Source: a virus
IMG/VR virus record: IMGVR_UViG_3300008113_000347
Location: 1 to 24,917 of that record
Length of the DNA stretch: 24,917 nt
Reading direction: 5' to 3' (one strand)
This document shows, in pieces, positions 15,265-23,063 of this stretch (positions within the stretch are counted from its first letter, which is position 1; every line of letters begins with the position of its first letter). The notes beneath the pieces are model-generated. The model was not told the origin of the DNA. It saw only the letters and a program-made list of their open reading frames with translations, and made no database searches. The position numbers were made by a program, and so were the translations under genes.

Positions 15265-16322
15265 GAGTCTGACAGGTAGCTGTTGATGTGGGGGAGAAAC
15301 TTCCGAAGTTTTATTTTACGGGCAGCCGCTCGGAGCGCAAGTGTTGGTTTTCTAAACAATCGATGCGCCGTCGCTTCATCAGCCCACTCGGGATAGTGCC
15401 GAAGGTTTTCTTCCAGCACGAGCCGACGAGCGTGTCCTCGATGCTTCAGCGTCAACCCCTCGGTGTACTTGCAAAGGTAGAATGCAGCGTCGTCAAGGTT
15501 GTCAAAGTAACGCGGAGCCTTCTCTTGACGGTCAACGCGCCAGCCTTTCGGTGGTGGAAGCCAGTCAGCGTATGAGGCGACGAGCAGATCCTTGATCGAG
15601 GATGATATGCTGCCGGAGAAACCCGGAACCCCGTCAGGAAAGGTAGCTTGATTGGTGAAACAAGGGCTAGATCCTGGGCGAATGTAGATGTTGTCAGGAT
15701 CGCTGAGGCTGACTTCAGTGATCGCTGGGATGTGGGCTCCTTCAATAACGGCCAACGCTGGAGAGTGGTTGCCGATGTAGAGCATCGCACTCAAGCAGAC
15801 GTCAAGGCCTGACCCACCCCAGTCAGGGACTCTATGCTCGACGGATACTCCTGCAGGGATGTTGGGTTGGAAGGCTTCGTACTCCTCGATGGTGCCCATA
15901 AAGAATATGGGGTGCCTGTGAAGAGCAGCCAGTAGTCCTCCCCACGGGAAGAGTTGATTCTGCTGCACCAGCGTGCGGGCAATTACGACATGTTCGCTGG
16001 TGGCTTCCATCCGCTCGAACCACGGCTTGAAGGAATACAACCCGCAGTAGTAGCTCATCTTTGCAAGCATTGACCGACCGTCCTGCTTGTGGTGATAGGG
16101 GCGAAGGTCTAACCCATATTGCATTAACGGAGGCAGCCCTCGATTGACGCTGCGAATCCATGGCATTCTGGAGGCGATCGCCTCTATCTCCATGAAGTAG
16201 TCGCGCGCAGCAGGCTCGCTACGGGGGAAGTAGACATGGTGCGGATGTCCGGGGATGTGGGCGAGGATGCCCATTGCGTAGAAGGCTTCGTGAAGCCGTT
16301 TGGCAGGAGCCACTATTTTCAT
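15255..16322 (-). CDS. GT9/GT-B-like glycosyltransferase candidate
   Basis: A 355-residue protein starting at ATG 16322, one base after the terminase stop; an in-frame TTG inside the terminase gene is a worse start. The N-terminal segment KIVAPAKRLHEAFYAMG looks like the first strand/helix of a GT-B fold. At about residues 125-145 it has PWGGLLAALHRHPIFFMGT. At about 180-205 it has YIGNHSPALAVIEGAHIPAI, resembling the donor-binding loop of heptosyltransferase-like GT9 enzymes (GN-x-S/T...P). The C-terminus is basic. It forms a coupled pair with the following GT-A-like gene, both placed between terminase and portal, an unusual spot. A phage-encoded surface or virion glycosylation role is the best guess. 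Confidence 0.5.
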   Translation of the reverse strand: MKIVAPAKRLHEAFYAMGILAHIPGHPHHVYFPRSEPAARDYFMEIEAIASRMPWIRSVNRGLPPLMQYGLDLRPYHHKQDGRSMLAKMSYYCGLYSFKPWFERMEATSEHVVIARTLVQQNQLFPWGGLLAALHRHPIFFMGTIEEYEAFQPNIPAGVSVEHRVPDWGGSGLDVCLSAMLYIGNHSPALAVIEGAHIPAITEVSLSDPDNIYIRPGSSPCFTNQATFPDGVPGFSGSISSSIKDLLVASYADWLPPPKGWRVDRQEKAPRYFDNLDDAAFYLCKYTEGLTLKHRGHARRLVLEENLRHYPEWADEATAHRLFRKPTLALRAAARKIKLRKFLPHINSYLSDSCD

Positions 16323-16323
16323 A

Positions 16324-18099
16324 TTAGAAGAACCTGCGAGCTCGACCAGCAACGTCAAGACTCTTTAGAGCTTTCTTTAATGACGACACTTGCTTACCGC
16401 CGGAGGCAGTGGTGGGGCGTTTGGCTCGCTCTGAAGATGAGAACCCGAGACGAGCACGACAAAGGTCAATGAGAATGAATGCGGCGTCAGCTAAGTCAGG
16501 GCTGAACCCAACGCGATCCTTCATGTCAACCTTGCTCTCGGCACGGAGAAGTAACTTGCCAGCCCCTTTGACGGTGTTGTATCTGCGGGACACCATTTCC
16601 CGGATCGTCGAATCGTCCAACCCGCTGACTTGTTTGGTGCGGAGCAACTCCTTACCAGCAAACCAAAGCTCAGATACTCGGTCATGGTACCGCTCATACG
16701 AGGGTGCCTTGTCGGAGGATGAGATAGGTAGATCGGAAGCACGTCCGCTAAAGTTGACGCGAAGGAAGTCGGGCCCCCAGATAACGGCGAGCACGTCAGC
16801 GAATGGAGCACCGCCAGCCGTCGCATCGAGGGCGAAGTTCCGAATAGGCACATTCCTCTTGACGCACTCGTCCCGAACCTGACGACAGATCTGGTGGGTG
16901 CGGGGGTCAATCTTGTTGGTGACGTCTTCTGAGATCAGGAGAACCTCATCGAAATGAACATGGCGGACGCCATTGACGGTCTTACCAACTGTACCGAATC
17001 GCAATACACACCGGTCACCTCCAGCGGTGAAGGCTACGTCAAGAGCAGCGGCCCGAACCTTGTTCGACTCAGAAGCCCAAATCGGCGTAGACGTGCCACC
17101 ACCACGCTCGATCTCGGCGTCAGAGTAGATGCTGTCATCAGCTCCAATAGGGCACCAGAATCCCTTGACCATTCGGTAGTAGGCTACCGACTTCTCACCT
17201 AATCTGCCTGCTTCATTCAAGTCTTCCTGCTTCGCAAGGAATGGATACTTGACGAACCCAAGCATGATGTTCGGGCTGCGTTCCGCGTCGAACCGGATGA
17301 ATCGTCCATACTTGGTCTTCCACGAGTAGTCCAACTCAGTAACCGAAGTCCACCCATCATAGGGTTCCGAGAATCGGCCATGCGGATCGTAGTGTGAGTT
17401 CGGGTTTCCGATCCCAACCATTTTGAAGTCTTCGTTTCGGGCAAGGTTAGAAAACGCAGTGGTCAGAATACTGTCAGCCAACTCAGGCAACTCATCGGCA
17501 ACCAGTCGAAGTCTCGGGGCTTTGAAACCCATGAACTTATTCTGGGCATCACGCTCCTTCTTTCGGTCAGAGGCAACGAGGGTGAGGCCGAACTTGTCGG
17601 ACTGTAGCCCGTCAGCCTCGAACCGGATAACCCCTTGCGAGGACACCAGCTTTCCGGGAAGGCCGGGAACCGCTTGGAAGTAATCTTCCACGGTGGACCA
17701 GATACGCTTGCGAGAATCTTTAAGACTTGTGGACGTGTAGAGCACCTGCGTTGCATGAGGGGCGCACAACCATTCGATAAGCCCCCACACAGCAAAGAAG
17801 TCTGTCTTGCCAGAGCTAGCGCAACCGCCAACGGACAGGTACTTATTCACACAGGCGGCTTCGAGCATCTCCTCAGCCCATGGATGCCAGACGAAGTTCT
17901 TGCTTGAAGCGGGTTGATTCCAAAGGAGATCAACGGCTTGGCGAAAGTGATGCGGCTTTCCCGGAGAAGCGGGAGCTCCTTCTCGGTAACACAACAATTC
18001 GATGTCGAGATCGCTTACCTCGGGGCCCCAGATTAGTCCATACTTCTCTCGTTCTGTGGGGATTGGAGCAGCGTAATTTTTTTTCTTGACTGAGGCCAT
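16324..18099 (-). CDS. terL: terminase large subunit (packaging ATPase and nuclease)
   Basis: A 591-residue protein that pumps DNA into the procapsid. With ATG 18099 as residue 1, the ATPase has Walker A GCASSGKT at 92-99 and Walker B LRLVADE with Asp202-Glu203, preceded by ADDR-like coupling segments such as LTLVASDRKKERD. The RNaseH-like nuclease has acidic residues Asp354 (AALDVAFTAGGD) and Asp425 (FALDATAGG) and a late DLADAAF. I chose 18099 over upstream GTG 18126 and ATG 18120 because it has the ACAATTATGGC context shared with other phage starts, and a promoter-like element places transcription near 18118. No small terminase is visible, which may be outside the window or unrecognised. 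Confidence 0.93.
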   Translation of the reverse strand: MASVKKKNYAAPIPTEREKYGLIWGPEVSDLDIELLCYREGAPASPGKPHHFRQAVDLLWNQPASSKNFVWHPWAEEMLEAACVNKYLSVGGCASSGKTDFFAVWGLIEWLCAPHATQVLYTSTSLKDSRKRIWSTVEDYFQAVPGLPGKLVSSQGVIRFEADGLQSDKFGLTLVASDRKKERDAQNKFMGFKAPRLRLVADELPELADSILTTAFSNLARNEDFKMVGIGNPNSHYDPHGRFSEPYDGWTSVTELDYSWKTKYGRFIRFDAERSPNIMLGFVKYPFLAKQEDLNEAGRLGEKSVAYYRMVKGFWCPIGADDSIYSDAEIERGGGTSTPIWASESNKVRAAALDVAFTAGGDRCVLRFGTVGKTVNGVRHVHFDEVLLISEDVTNKIDPRTHQICRQVRDECVKRNVPIRNFALDATAGGAPFADVLAVIWGPDFLRVNFSGRASDLPISSSDKAPSYERYHDRVSELWFAGKELLRTKQVSGLDDSTIREMVSRRYNTVKGAGKLLLRAESKVDMKDRVGFSPDLADAAFILIDLCRARLGFSSSERAKRPTTASGGKQVSSLKKALKSLDVAGRARRFF

Positions 18100-18116
18100 A
18101 ATTGTTGTTTTATACG
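18086..18116 (+). promoter_or_regulatory. candidate promoter for the rightward (early) operon
   Basis: A sigma70-like pair: -35 TTGACT at 18086-18091 and a -10-like TATACG at 18111-18116, spacer 19 bases (a TTTATA alternative at 18109 gives 17). The -35 lies inside the terminase reading frame on the other strand. Transcription would start near 18122, 13 bases before the recombinase ATG. Matches are partial and TTGAC words are common in this window, so confidence is limited. Confidence 0.4.
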
Positions 18117-18124
18117 ACATGCCC

Positions 18125-18153
18125 ACAATACAACATGAACAAAACTAAGTCAA
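18125..18153 (-). promoter_or_regulatory. candidate promoter for the leftward (late) operon
   Basis: On the minus strand, -35 TTGACT (18153-18148) is followed by a 17-base spacer and a -10 TATTGT (18130-18125; four of six consensus bases). The start would be near 18118, about 19 bases before the terminase ATG at 18099. The box overlaps the coding start of the recombinase and sits against the opposing promoter candidate. Confidence 0.42.
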
Positions 18154-19007
18154 CAAAACCAAAGTCCGCCACAGTAGCGGGACAATCCTACCTCAAAAGC
18201 CACCGCTTTGAGGGCATGTCATACCACCACGTTCGCACAGTGCAGAAGCACATACAGGTTTTCATCAAGTGCTTCGGTGAAACGCCACTCGACTCGATCA
18301 CTCCCGAGGAAGTGCTGAAGTCTATGCCCAAAACATGGGGGCCAACAACCAAATCCAACTACCTTCGCGCCATCAAGACCTTCGCCACATGGTCGCGGGA
18401 TAACGACTACCTTCCGTATGATCGCCGCACCTTCGCGGAGCGAATCCGCAAGCCCAAAGAGACACCCGCTGAGCCTGAGTTCTTCTCACCCGAGGAGATG
18501 CGTCGCCTACTGACGGTTGGAGGTATGCTCGTTGGTGGTCGAGAGGAATGGCTGCTAGCCCTGCTGGTATTGGGCGGGTTTGTGGGGATGCGCGTCAGTG
18601 AGATCACCCGCATAAAGTGGACGGATATTGATCTCAGCCATAGCGCAGTCCGACTGACAACTAAGATCACCAAGACATCCTGCCGCCGGATCGCTCTTAT
18701 CCCTCCGAACGGAGTTGCTTGGCTCAACCATATCAAGCATAAGGATGGCTTCGTCGTACCTCAACACCTCATCTCAAACCTGAATCGGCACATCGGTCAC
18801 TTGGCCGACGAGGCGGGTGTCGCTTGGAAGGGTAATGCCCTCCGCCACTCCTACGTCACCTATGCTATGGCACAGGAGCGTGATGCTTGGAAAGTGTCCG
18901 AGCAGGTTGGTAACTCACCCCGAGTCCTGCAAGCCCACTACAAAGGGCTTGTGCTACTACCTGACGCGGTTGAGTGGTTCGGCATCACCCCTGACAACAT
19001 CCTATGA
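18135..19007 (+). CDS. tyrosine recombinase (integrase-like)
   Basis: A 290-residue recombinase. I chose ATG 18135 over an in-frame TTG at 18102. Residues about 15-110 form a helical SAM-like core-binding domain (SYHHVRTVQKHIQVFIKCFG, then SNYLRAIKTFATW). The catalytic domain has Arg153 (GMRVSEITRIKW), a candidate Lys (177 or 180) in TTKITK, Arg237 in GNALRHSYVTY, and nucleophile Tyr269 in AHYKG. The usual His of HxxR is Asn234 and the usual second His/Trp is Asn260 (VGNSPR). I recall similar NxLRHS...HY enzymes from Verrucomicrobia/PVC elements. It could integrate the phage, resolve multimers or invert DNA; no repressor or att site is seen. It overlaps the next gene (ATGA). Confidence 0.88.
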   Translation: MNKTKSTKPKSATVAGQSYLKSHRFEGMSYHHVRTVQKHIQVFIKCFGETPLDSITPEEVLKSMPKTWGPTTKSNYLRAIKTFATWSRDNDYLPYDRRTFAERIRKPKETPAEPEFFSPEEMRRLLTVGGMLVGGREEWLLALLVLGGFVGMRVSEITRIKWTDIDLSHSAVRLTTKITKTSCRRIALIPPNGVAWLNHIKHKDGFVVPQHLISNLNRHIGHLADEAGVAWKGNALRHSYVTYAMAQERDAWKVSEQVGNSPRVLQAHYKGLVLLPDAVEWFGITPDNIL

Positions 19008-19492
19008 AGACAACCATCATTGCAGTAGACCCCGGCCTTAGCGGCGGAATCGTAATCGGAGAGAGTGACGAGCTAGCTCCCCACTTCGTCAAGGCTATGC
19101 CTGACACCGAAGCAGACGTCATTGAAATCTTGAGGCACCAAGCTGTGAACTCCAACCACGACACGCCACCCGTTGTCCTCGTCATCGAGAAGTTACCTCT
19201 ATTCGTCTCAGTTCCCGGAGGTCGCGTCAGCGGAGCCAGCATGGCAAAGCTCCACCGCAACGCAGGTCTCTTGACGGGGGCAGCATTGGCCCTGTCAATC
19301 CGTATCGTCGAGGTAGACCCTCACTCATGGCAGAAGCATTTCCGCCTTGGCACCAAAGCCACCGCCGGTGGATACACCGCTTGGAAGAACGTGCTGAAAG
19401 GCGAGGCGCAAAAACGCTTCCCATCCATCAAAGTAACCCACGCAATCTCTGACTCACTCCTGATTTGGGAGTTCGCAAAAACACTAAAATGA
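19004..19492 (+). CDS. RuvC-like Holliday junction resolvase
   Basis: A 162-residue nuclease with the RNaseH-fold layout of RuvC: Asp9 in AVDPGLSGG, Glu62 in VLVIEKLP, and a late His146/Asp150 in HAISDSLLI. RuvC-type enzymes cut four-way junctions; phages use them to debranch replicating DNA before packaging. The gene starts with an ATGA overlap on the recombinase and ends with an ATGA overlap on the helicase-nuclease, so it is co-translated with recombination genes. Length is close to bacterial RuvC (~170 residues). Confidence 0.85.
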   Translation: MKTTIIAVDPGLSGGIVIGESDELAPHFVKAMPDTEADVIEILRHQAVNSNHDTPPVVLVIEKLPLFVSVPGGRVSGASMAKLHRNAGLLTGAALALSIRIVEVDPHSWQKHFRLGTKATAGGYTAWKNVLKGEAQKRFPSIKVTHAISDSLLIWEFAKTLK

Positions 19493-22170
19493 AGACACCC
19501 TACCCACAACAAGCGGCACATATTGACGTGCTCACCAACATCATCAGCCGACACAAAGCAGCGTTAGACTCATCGAAGACCGGAACCGGCAAGACCCTCT
19601 GCGCGGCTGAAGTAGCCAAGCGACTGGGCCTCAACGTATTCGTCGTCGCTCCAAAGGCTACGCTGGTTAACTGGTCCCGTGTTCTCAAAGAGCAGGGCGC
19701 TGGCGTCGTCGGAGTCATCAACTACGAGAAGCTCCGCACAGGGAAGTCGGGCTTCGGGGATTGGAAAAAAGGATCATTTATTTTCAACGTGCCCCCGAAG
19801 ACACTCATCGTGTTTGACGAGGTCCACGCTTGCAAAGGCCACTACACTCAGAATGCAAAGATGCTCATCGCAGCCAAGCCGCTGCCGACTCTGATGCTCA
19901 GCGCCACTGCGTGTGAGAACCCTGTTGAGATGCGTGCCCTTGGTTTCCTCCTTGGGCTGCATAACCTAAAGGATTTCTACGGATGGGCGACCCGTTTCGG
20001 GGCTAAGGCCAACGCATGGGGAGCTCTTGAGTTCGTCAAGAATCACTTCAGCGATGGTCACCTTGACCGGCTACACCGCCTAACCTACCCAAACCACGGT
20101 CACATGCTGACGCGGGAGGACCTCGCAGAGTTCTTCCCGAATGGTCAACTCATCTACGACCCCATCTCGTTCGGTAGCTCCAAGGAGATCAAGGCATTGC
20201 TTGACGAGTGCAGCGAAGAACTGGAGTCCATCATCGAGAAAGAGGTAGAGGAACGTGTGACACTCAAAGGCAACCCAGCCGAAGCCATGGTCAAGCTGAC
20301 GAGGGCTCGCCAAAAGGTGGAGTTGCTGAAGATGCCGGAAATCAGTCAGATGGTCCAAGACCGTTTGGATGAAGGCAAATCAGTCGTGGTATTCCTGAAC
20401 TTTAATCAAAGCGTCAGGGCTCTATCCGATCGCTTGGAGATGGTCGGTATCACAGCGGGTAAGATCTGGGGTGAAGAACCTCGTGCTGCAAAGCGGCAGG
20501 AGGCGATCGACGCCTTCCAACATGATGAAGTTCATGTCCTCATTTGTAACATCGCTGCCGGTGGAACCGGCGTTAACTTGCACCACACGGAGACCGCTGC
20601 TCGCCCCAGAGAAGCCTTAATATCACCGTGTTACAACGCTAAGATTATGGAGCAAGTCTTCGGGCGCATCGACCGAGCCGGTGCGAAGTCCGATCCGATC
20701 AACCGCGTCCTCGTGGCTGAGGGGTCGGTCGAAGAAAAAGTTTTAGAAGCAGTGCAAATCAAGATTGACAACATGACCCGTCTCCATAAAAAGTCGTATA
20801 TTACCACTATGCCAAGAACACCAACATACCCAGCGCCTACTAAAGAGGTCGCAATCGAAGTCGATGCAACAGTCATCGAGACACCCACAGTAGAAGTCGC
20901 ACCAGTGACCGAGATCCCGAAGGTAAAGCGTGAGCGCAAGCCGAAGAAGGTCGAGGAAGCTGTAGCTCCAACTCCAGTTGAGGCCACACCTGAACCAGTA
21001 GTAGCTCCAGTACCAGTGGCTGAAGTAGCTACAGGCGAGGACGCTGTGAAGAAGAGCGGCGAACGCGGCCACGCTGAGTTCTCCCCATCCCAGCTCGACA
21101 GTCTCTCGATCTGTCCGGGCTACAAGGGCGGTTCCTCAAGCGCTACTGCAATGAAAGCAGCAGAACAGGGCACTCGCTGTCACGCAGCCTGTGAGACTGG
21201 CGACATCACCGGCCTGACCGAAGAAGAGCGGATGCTCGTTGAGATGGCGATGGGCTACGAGTCCGACGTCGCAGAAGGTTCGATCGACATCAAGCGTGAA
21301 ATCTGTGTCGAAGTGTTCGATCAATGGGGCTTCCTTGACACCTTGATCATCAAGCCCGACGGCAAGGCAGACATCGTTGACTTCAAGTTCGGATACATGC
21401 CCGTCCGTGACGCCGAGAAGAATATCCAGATGAAGGCCTACACCTACGGCGTCTGGGTCATGTTCCCAAGCCTCAAGGAAATCACAGTCCATCTCGTCCA
21501 GCCGAAGCTCGATACAATCTCCTTCCACACATGGGACCGTGATCGTGACATGGAAAGAATCGGCTGGGAGATCAAGCTTGTCATCGAGCGTGCAAAGCTG
21601 GCTCGCATGAACTTCTTTGACGAAGATGTCGAAGCGCTCTTCACTCCCCTCTGTGAAGCCTGTGACTTCTGCGGTAATCGCGCCCGCTGCCGTCCATTGG
21701 CCCGCAAAATCATTAAGATCAGCTCCAAATATGACCCAATCTTCGAGGTGCTCGACAACCCAGTGCTCCGTCCGGGAGAGATCCGTGACCCAAAGACAAT
21801 GGGACTCCTCCTCCGCGCTGCCAAGATCGCCGCAAAATGGGCAGAAGATACCCAATCAATGGCACTGGAACAGGCCCTCACAGAGGGAATCGTGCCAGAA
21901 GACTTCCGCCTAGTCGAAGTCAACAAGCCACGCCGCGTGACAAACGCACTGCTGGCCTACGAAGCTCTCAAAGACAAGATCGCATGGGAAGACATGCTGG
22001 CTTGCGCTACCGGTGTCAGCATCGGTAAGCTTGAAGAAATTTTCACCGAATCAGCCCCTCGGGGCGAGAAGGCGAAATACAAGACTCAGCTCTCGGATCG
22101 TCTCCAAGATGCAGGAGCCTTGGTATCCGAAGGGGTCTACCACAAACTGGACCCAATTCGGACAAAGTAA
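19489..22170 (+). CDS. SNF2-type helicase fused to Fe-S PD-(D/E)XK nuclease
   Basis: An 893-residue fusion. I use ATG 19489 (ATGA overlap with the resolvase) instead of a more upstream in-frame start. Residues 1-430 are a superfamily 2/SNF2-like ATPase: Walker A KTGTGKT (30-36), DEVH (110-113), SAT (138-140) and a C-terminal motif QVFGRIDR (389-396). A linker of about 90 residues rich in Val/Pro/Glu/Lys follows. Residues about 525-893 are a Cas4/AddB-like nuclease of DUF2800 type: FSPSQLDS, Asp628/Asp631/Lys633 (ADIVDFK) and four candidate iron-sulfur Cys (Cys542, 725, 728 and 734, the last three as C-x2-C-x5-C). In many phages these are separate neighbouring genes. An internal ATG at 20809 (residue 441) may also make the nuclease alone. 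Confidence 0.88.
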   Translation: MKTPYPQQAAHIDVLTNIISRHKAALDSSKTGTGKTLCAAEVAKRLGLNVFVVAPKATLVNWSRVLKEQGAGVVGVINYEKLRTGKSGFGDWKKGSFIFNVPPKTLIVFDEVHACKGHYTQNAKMLIAAKPLPTLMLSATACENPVEMRALGFLLGLHNLKDFYGWATRFGAKANAWGALEFVKNHFSDGHLDRLHRLTYPNHGHMLTREDLAEFFPNGQLIYDPISFGSSKEIKALLDECSEELESIIEKEVEERVTLKGNPAEAMVKLTRARQKVELLKMPEISQMVQDRLDEGKSVVVFLNFNQSVRALSDRLEMVGITAGKIWGEEPRAAKRQEAIDAFQHDEVHVLICNIAAGGTGVNLHHTETAARPREALISPCYNAKIMEQVFGRIDRAGAKSDPINRVLVAEGSVEEKVLEAVQIKIDNMTRLHKKSYITTMPRTPTYPAPTKEVAIEVDATVIETPTVEVAPVTEIPKVKRERKPKKVEEAVAPTPVEATPEPVVAPVPVAEVATGEDAVKKSGERGHAEFSPSQLDSLSICPGYKGGSSSATAMKAAEQGTRCHAACETGDITGLTEEERMLVEMAMGYESDVAEGSIDIKREICVEVFDQWGFLDTLIIKPDGKADIVDFKFGYMPVRDAEKNIQMKAYTYGVWVMFPSLKEITVHLVQPKLDTISFHTWDRDRDMERIGWEIKLVIERAKLARMNFFDEDVEALFTPLCEACDFCGNRARCRPLARKIIKISSKYDPIFEVLDNPVLRPGEIRDPKTMGLLLRAAKIAAKWAEDTQSMALEQALTEGIVPEDFRLVEVNKPRRVTNALLAYEALKDKIAWEDMLACATGVSIGKLEEIFTESAPRGEKAKYKTQLSDRLQDAGALVSEGVYHKLDPIRTK

Positions 22171-22202
22171 GAAACCAAAAAACCCAAAGAAGATAATATA
22201 CT

Positions 22203-22988
22203 ATGGCTACTACCTCATTCACCCGTCGTCCAACCTCTACCGCACCAGTCGAAGAGGCCCCAGCTAATGAAGTCTACGCTTCCCCGCGTGACATTCCAGT
22301 GGCTGGAGCTCCTGCCGTCGTAGCCCCCGCTACGCTCAGCACAAACGTCGCTGCTGCTTCTGACTCAGACGTCCAAGGTGAAGTCAACCTCTCCGACCTC
22401 CGCCTTCCACGGCTCAACCTTGTGCAGCGCACAGGCGACCTGCCTGACAAGTTCGGCTTCGGTGAGTTTGTCCTCAACAAAACTTGCCTGATTCCTAAAC
22501 CGCTGGAGTTCATCGCTCTATCGATCAAGAAACAGTTCCAAGAAAAACGCCCTTACGGCGACACGGAACGCGGTGCTGTCTATGATAGCGCTGAAGAGCT
22601 TCGTGCTGCTGGCGGCGTCGTCGGTTTCGGAGATTATCAATACTCCGAGCTGGCCCACATCTTCATGCTCATCAAGAAGGACCCTTCCCTCGACACGATG
22701 GAAGACGCCGAAGCGGTGCGCGACCTGTTCATGTATGAAATCGCCGGAGAACTATGGGCTCCAGTGATCTACAGCGTGGGCCGTAGCGCTTACACCAGCC
22801 TCGGCAAGGCTCTCTTGACCGCACGTCAGTTCACGCTCCGCAAGGGGCTGCACACTGGTCGGTGGAGCTTGACATCCTCTGTCAACAAAGGCCCGAAGGG
22901 GACATGGGTAACTCCAGTCCCAACCTTCCGTGGTCGCTTGGCTGACGCCGATGCCGAGATTGCGCTAGCAATCCGCCGTGGAGAATAG
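22203..22988 (+). CDS. conserved phage replication-module protein, function unknown
   Basis: A 261-residue protein. The first ~60 residues are low-complexity, rich in Ala, Pro, Val, Ser and Thr, and look disordered. A compact domain follows, starting NLSDLRLPRLNLVQRTGDLP, with GFGEFVLNK and LEFIALSIKKQFQEKRPYG. I recall this LPRLNLVQ...G..VLN pattern from phage replication clusters but cannot name it. The C-terminal part has YSVGRSAYTSLGKALLTAR, then a stretch with Lys/Arg/Gly and an acidic end. The location after a helicase-nuclease and before nucleotide enzymes suggests a DNA-binding accessory role (for example single-strand binding); this is not demonstrated. It starts after an AT-rich leader with a weak GAAG, and is followed by a hairpin. 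Confidence 0.75.
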   Translation: MATTSFTRRPTSTAPVEEAPANEVYASPRDIPVAGAPAVVAPATLSTNVAAASDSDVQGEVNLSDLRLPRLNLVQRTGDLPDKFGFGEFVLNKTCLIPKPLEFIALSIKKQFQEKRPYGDTERGAVYDSAEELRAAGGVVGFGDYQYSELAHIFMLIKKDPSLDTMEDAEAVRDLFMYEIAGELWAPVIYSVGRSAYTSLGKALLTARQFTLRKGLHTGRWSLTSSVNKGPKGTWVTPVPTFRGRLADADAEIALAIRRGE

Positions 22989-23001
22989 TAACACCCATCT
23001 T

Positions 23002-23037
23002 GGCCTCTCTGTCAGCAATGATGGAGAGGCCTTTCTT
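23002..23037 (+). terminator. intercistronic hairpin, terminator-like
   Basis: An 8-bp perfect stem GGCCTCTC (23002-23009) / GAGAGGCC (23024-23031) with a 14-base loop, followed by TTTCTT. It lies 13 bases after the preceding stop. The T-tract is broken by a C, and only about 32 bases separate the stem from the next ATG, so it may be a partial terminator or RNA-stabilising element. Confidence 0.65.
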
Positions 23038-23063
23038 CCCACCAAAACCCACCCTAATAGTTT

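Noticed and set aside
18100-18134. Possible attP site in the gap beside the recombinase
   Set aside because: No repeat arms or core-like duplicated sequence can be seen, and the host sequence is unknown.
20850-21030. Val/Pro/Glu-rich stretch that looks like a tandem repeat
   Set aside because: Low-complexity linker between two domains with no regular unit length.
21136-21855. A 239-codon minus-strand open frame opposite the nuclease domain
   Set aside because: It mirrors the codon pattern of the nuclease gene, whose catalytic and Cys motifs are clear; no independent support.
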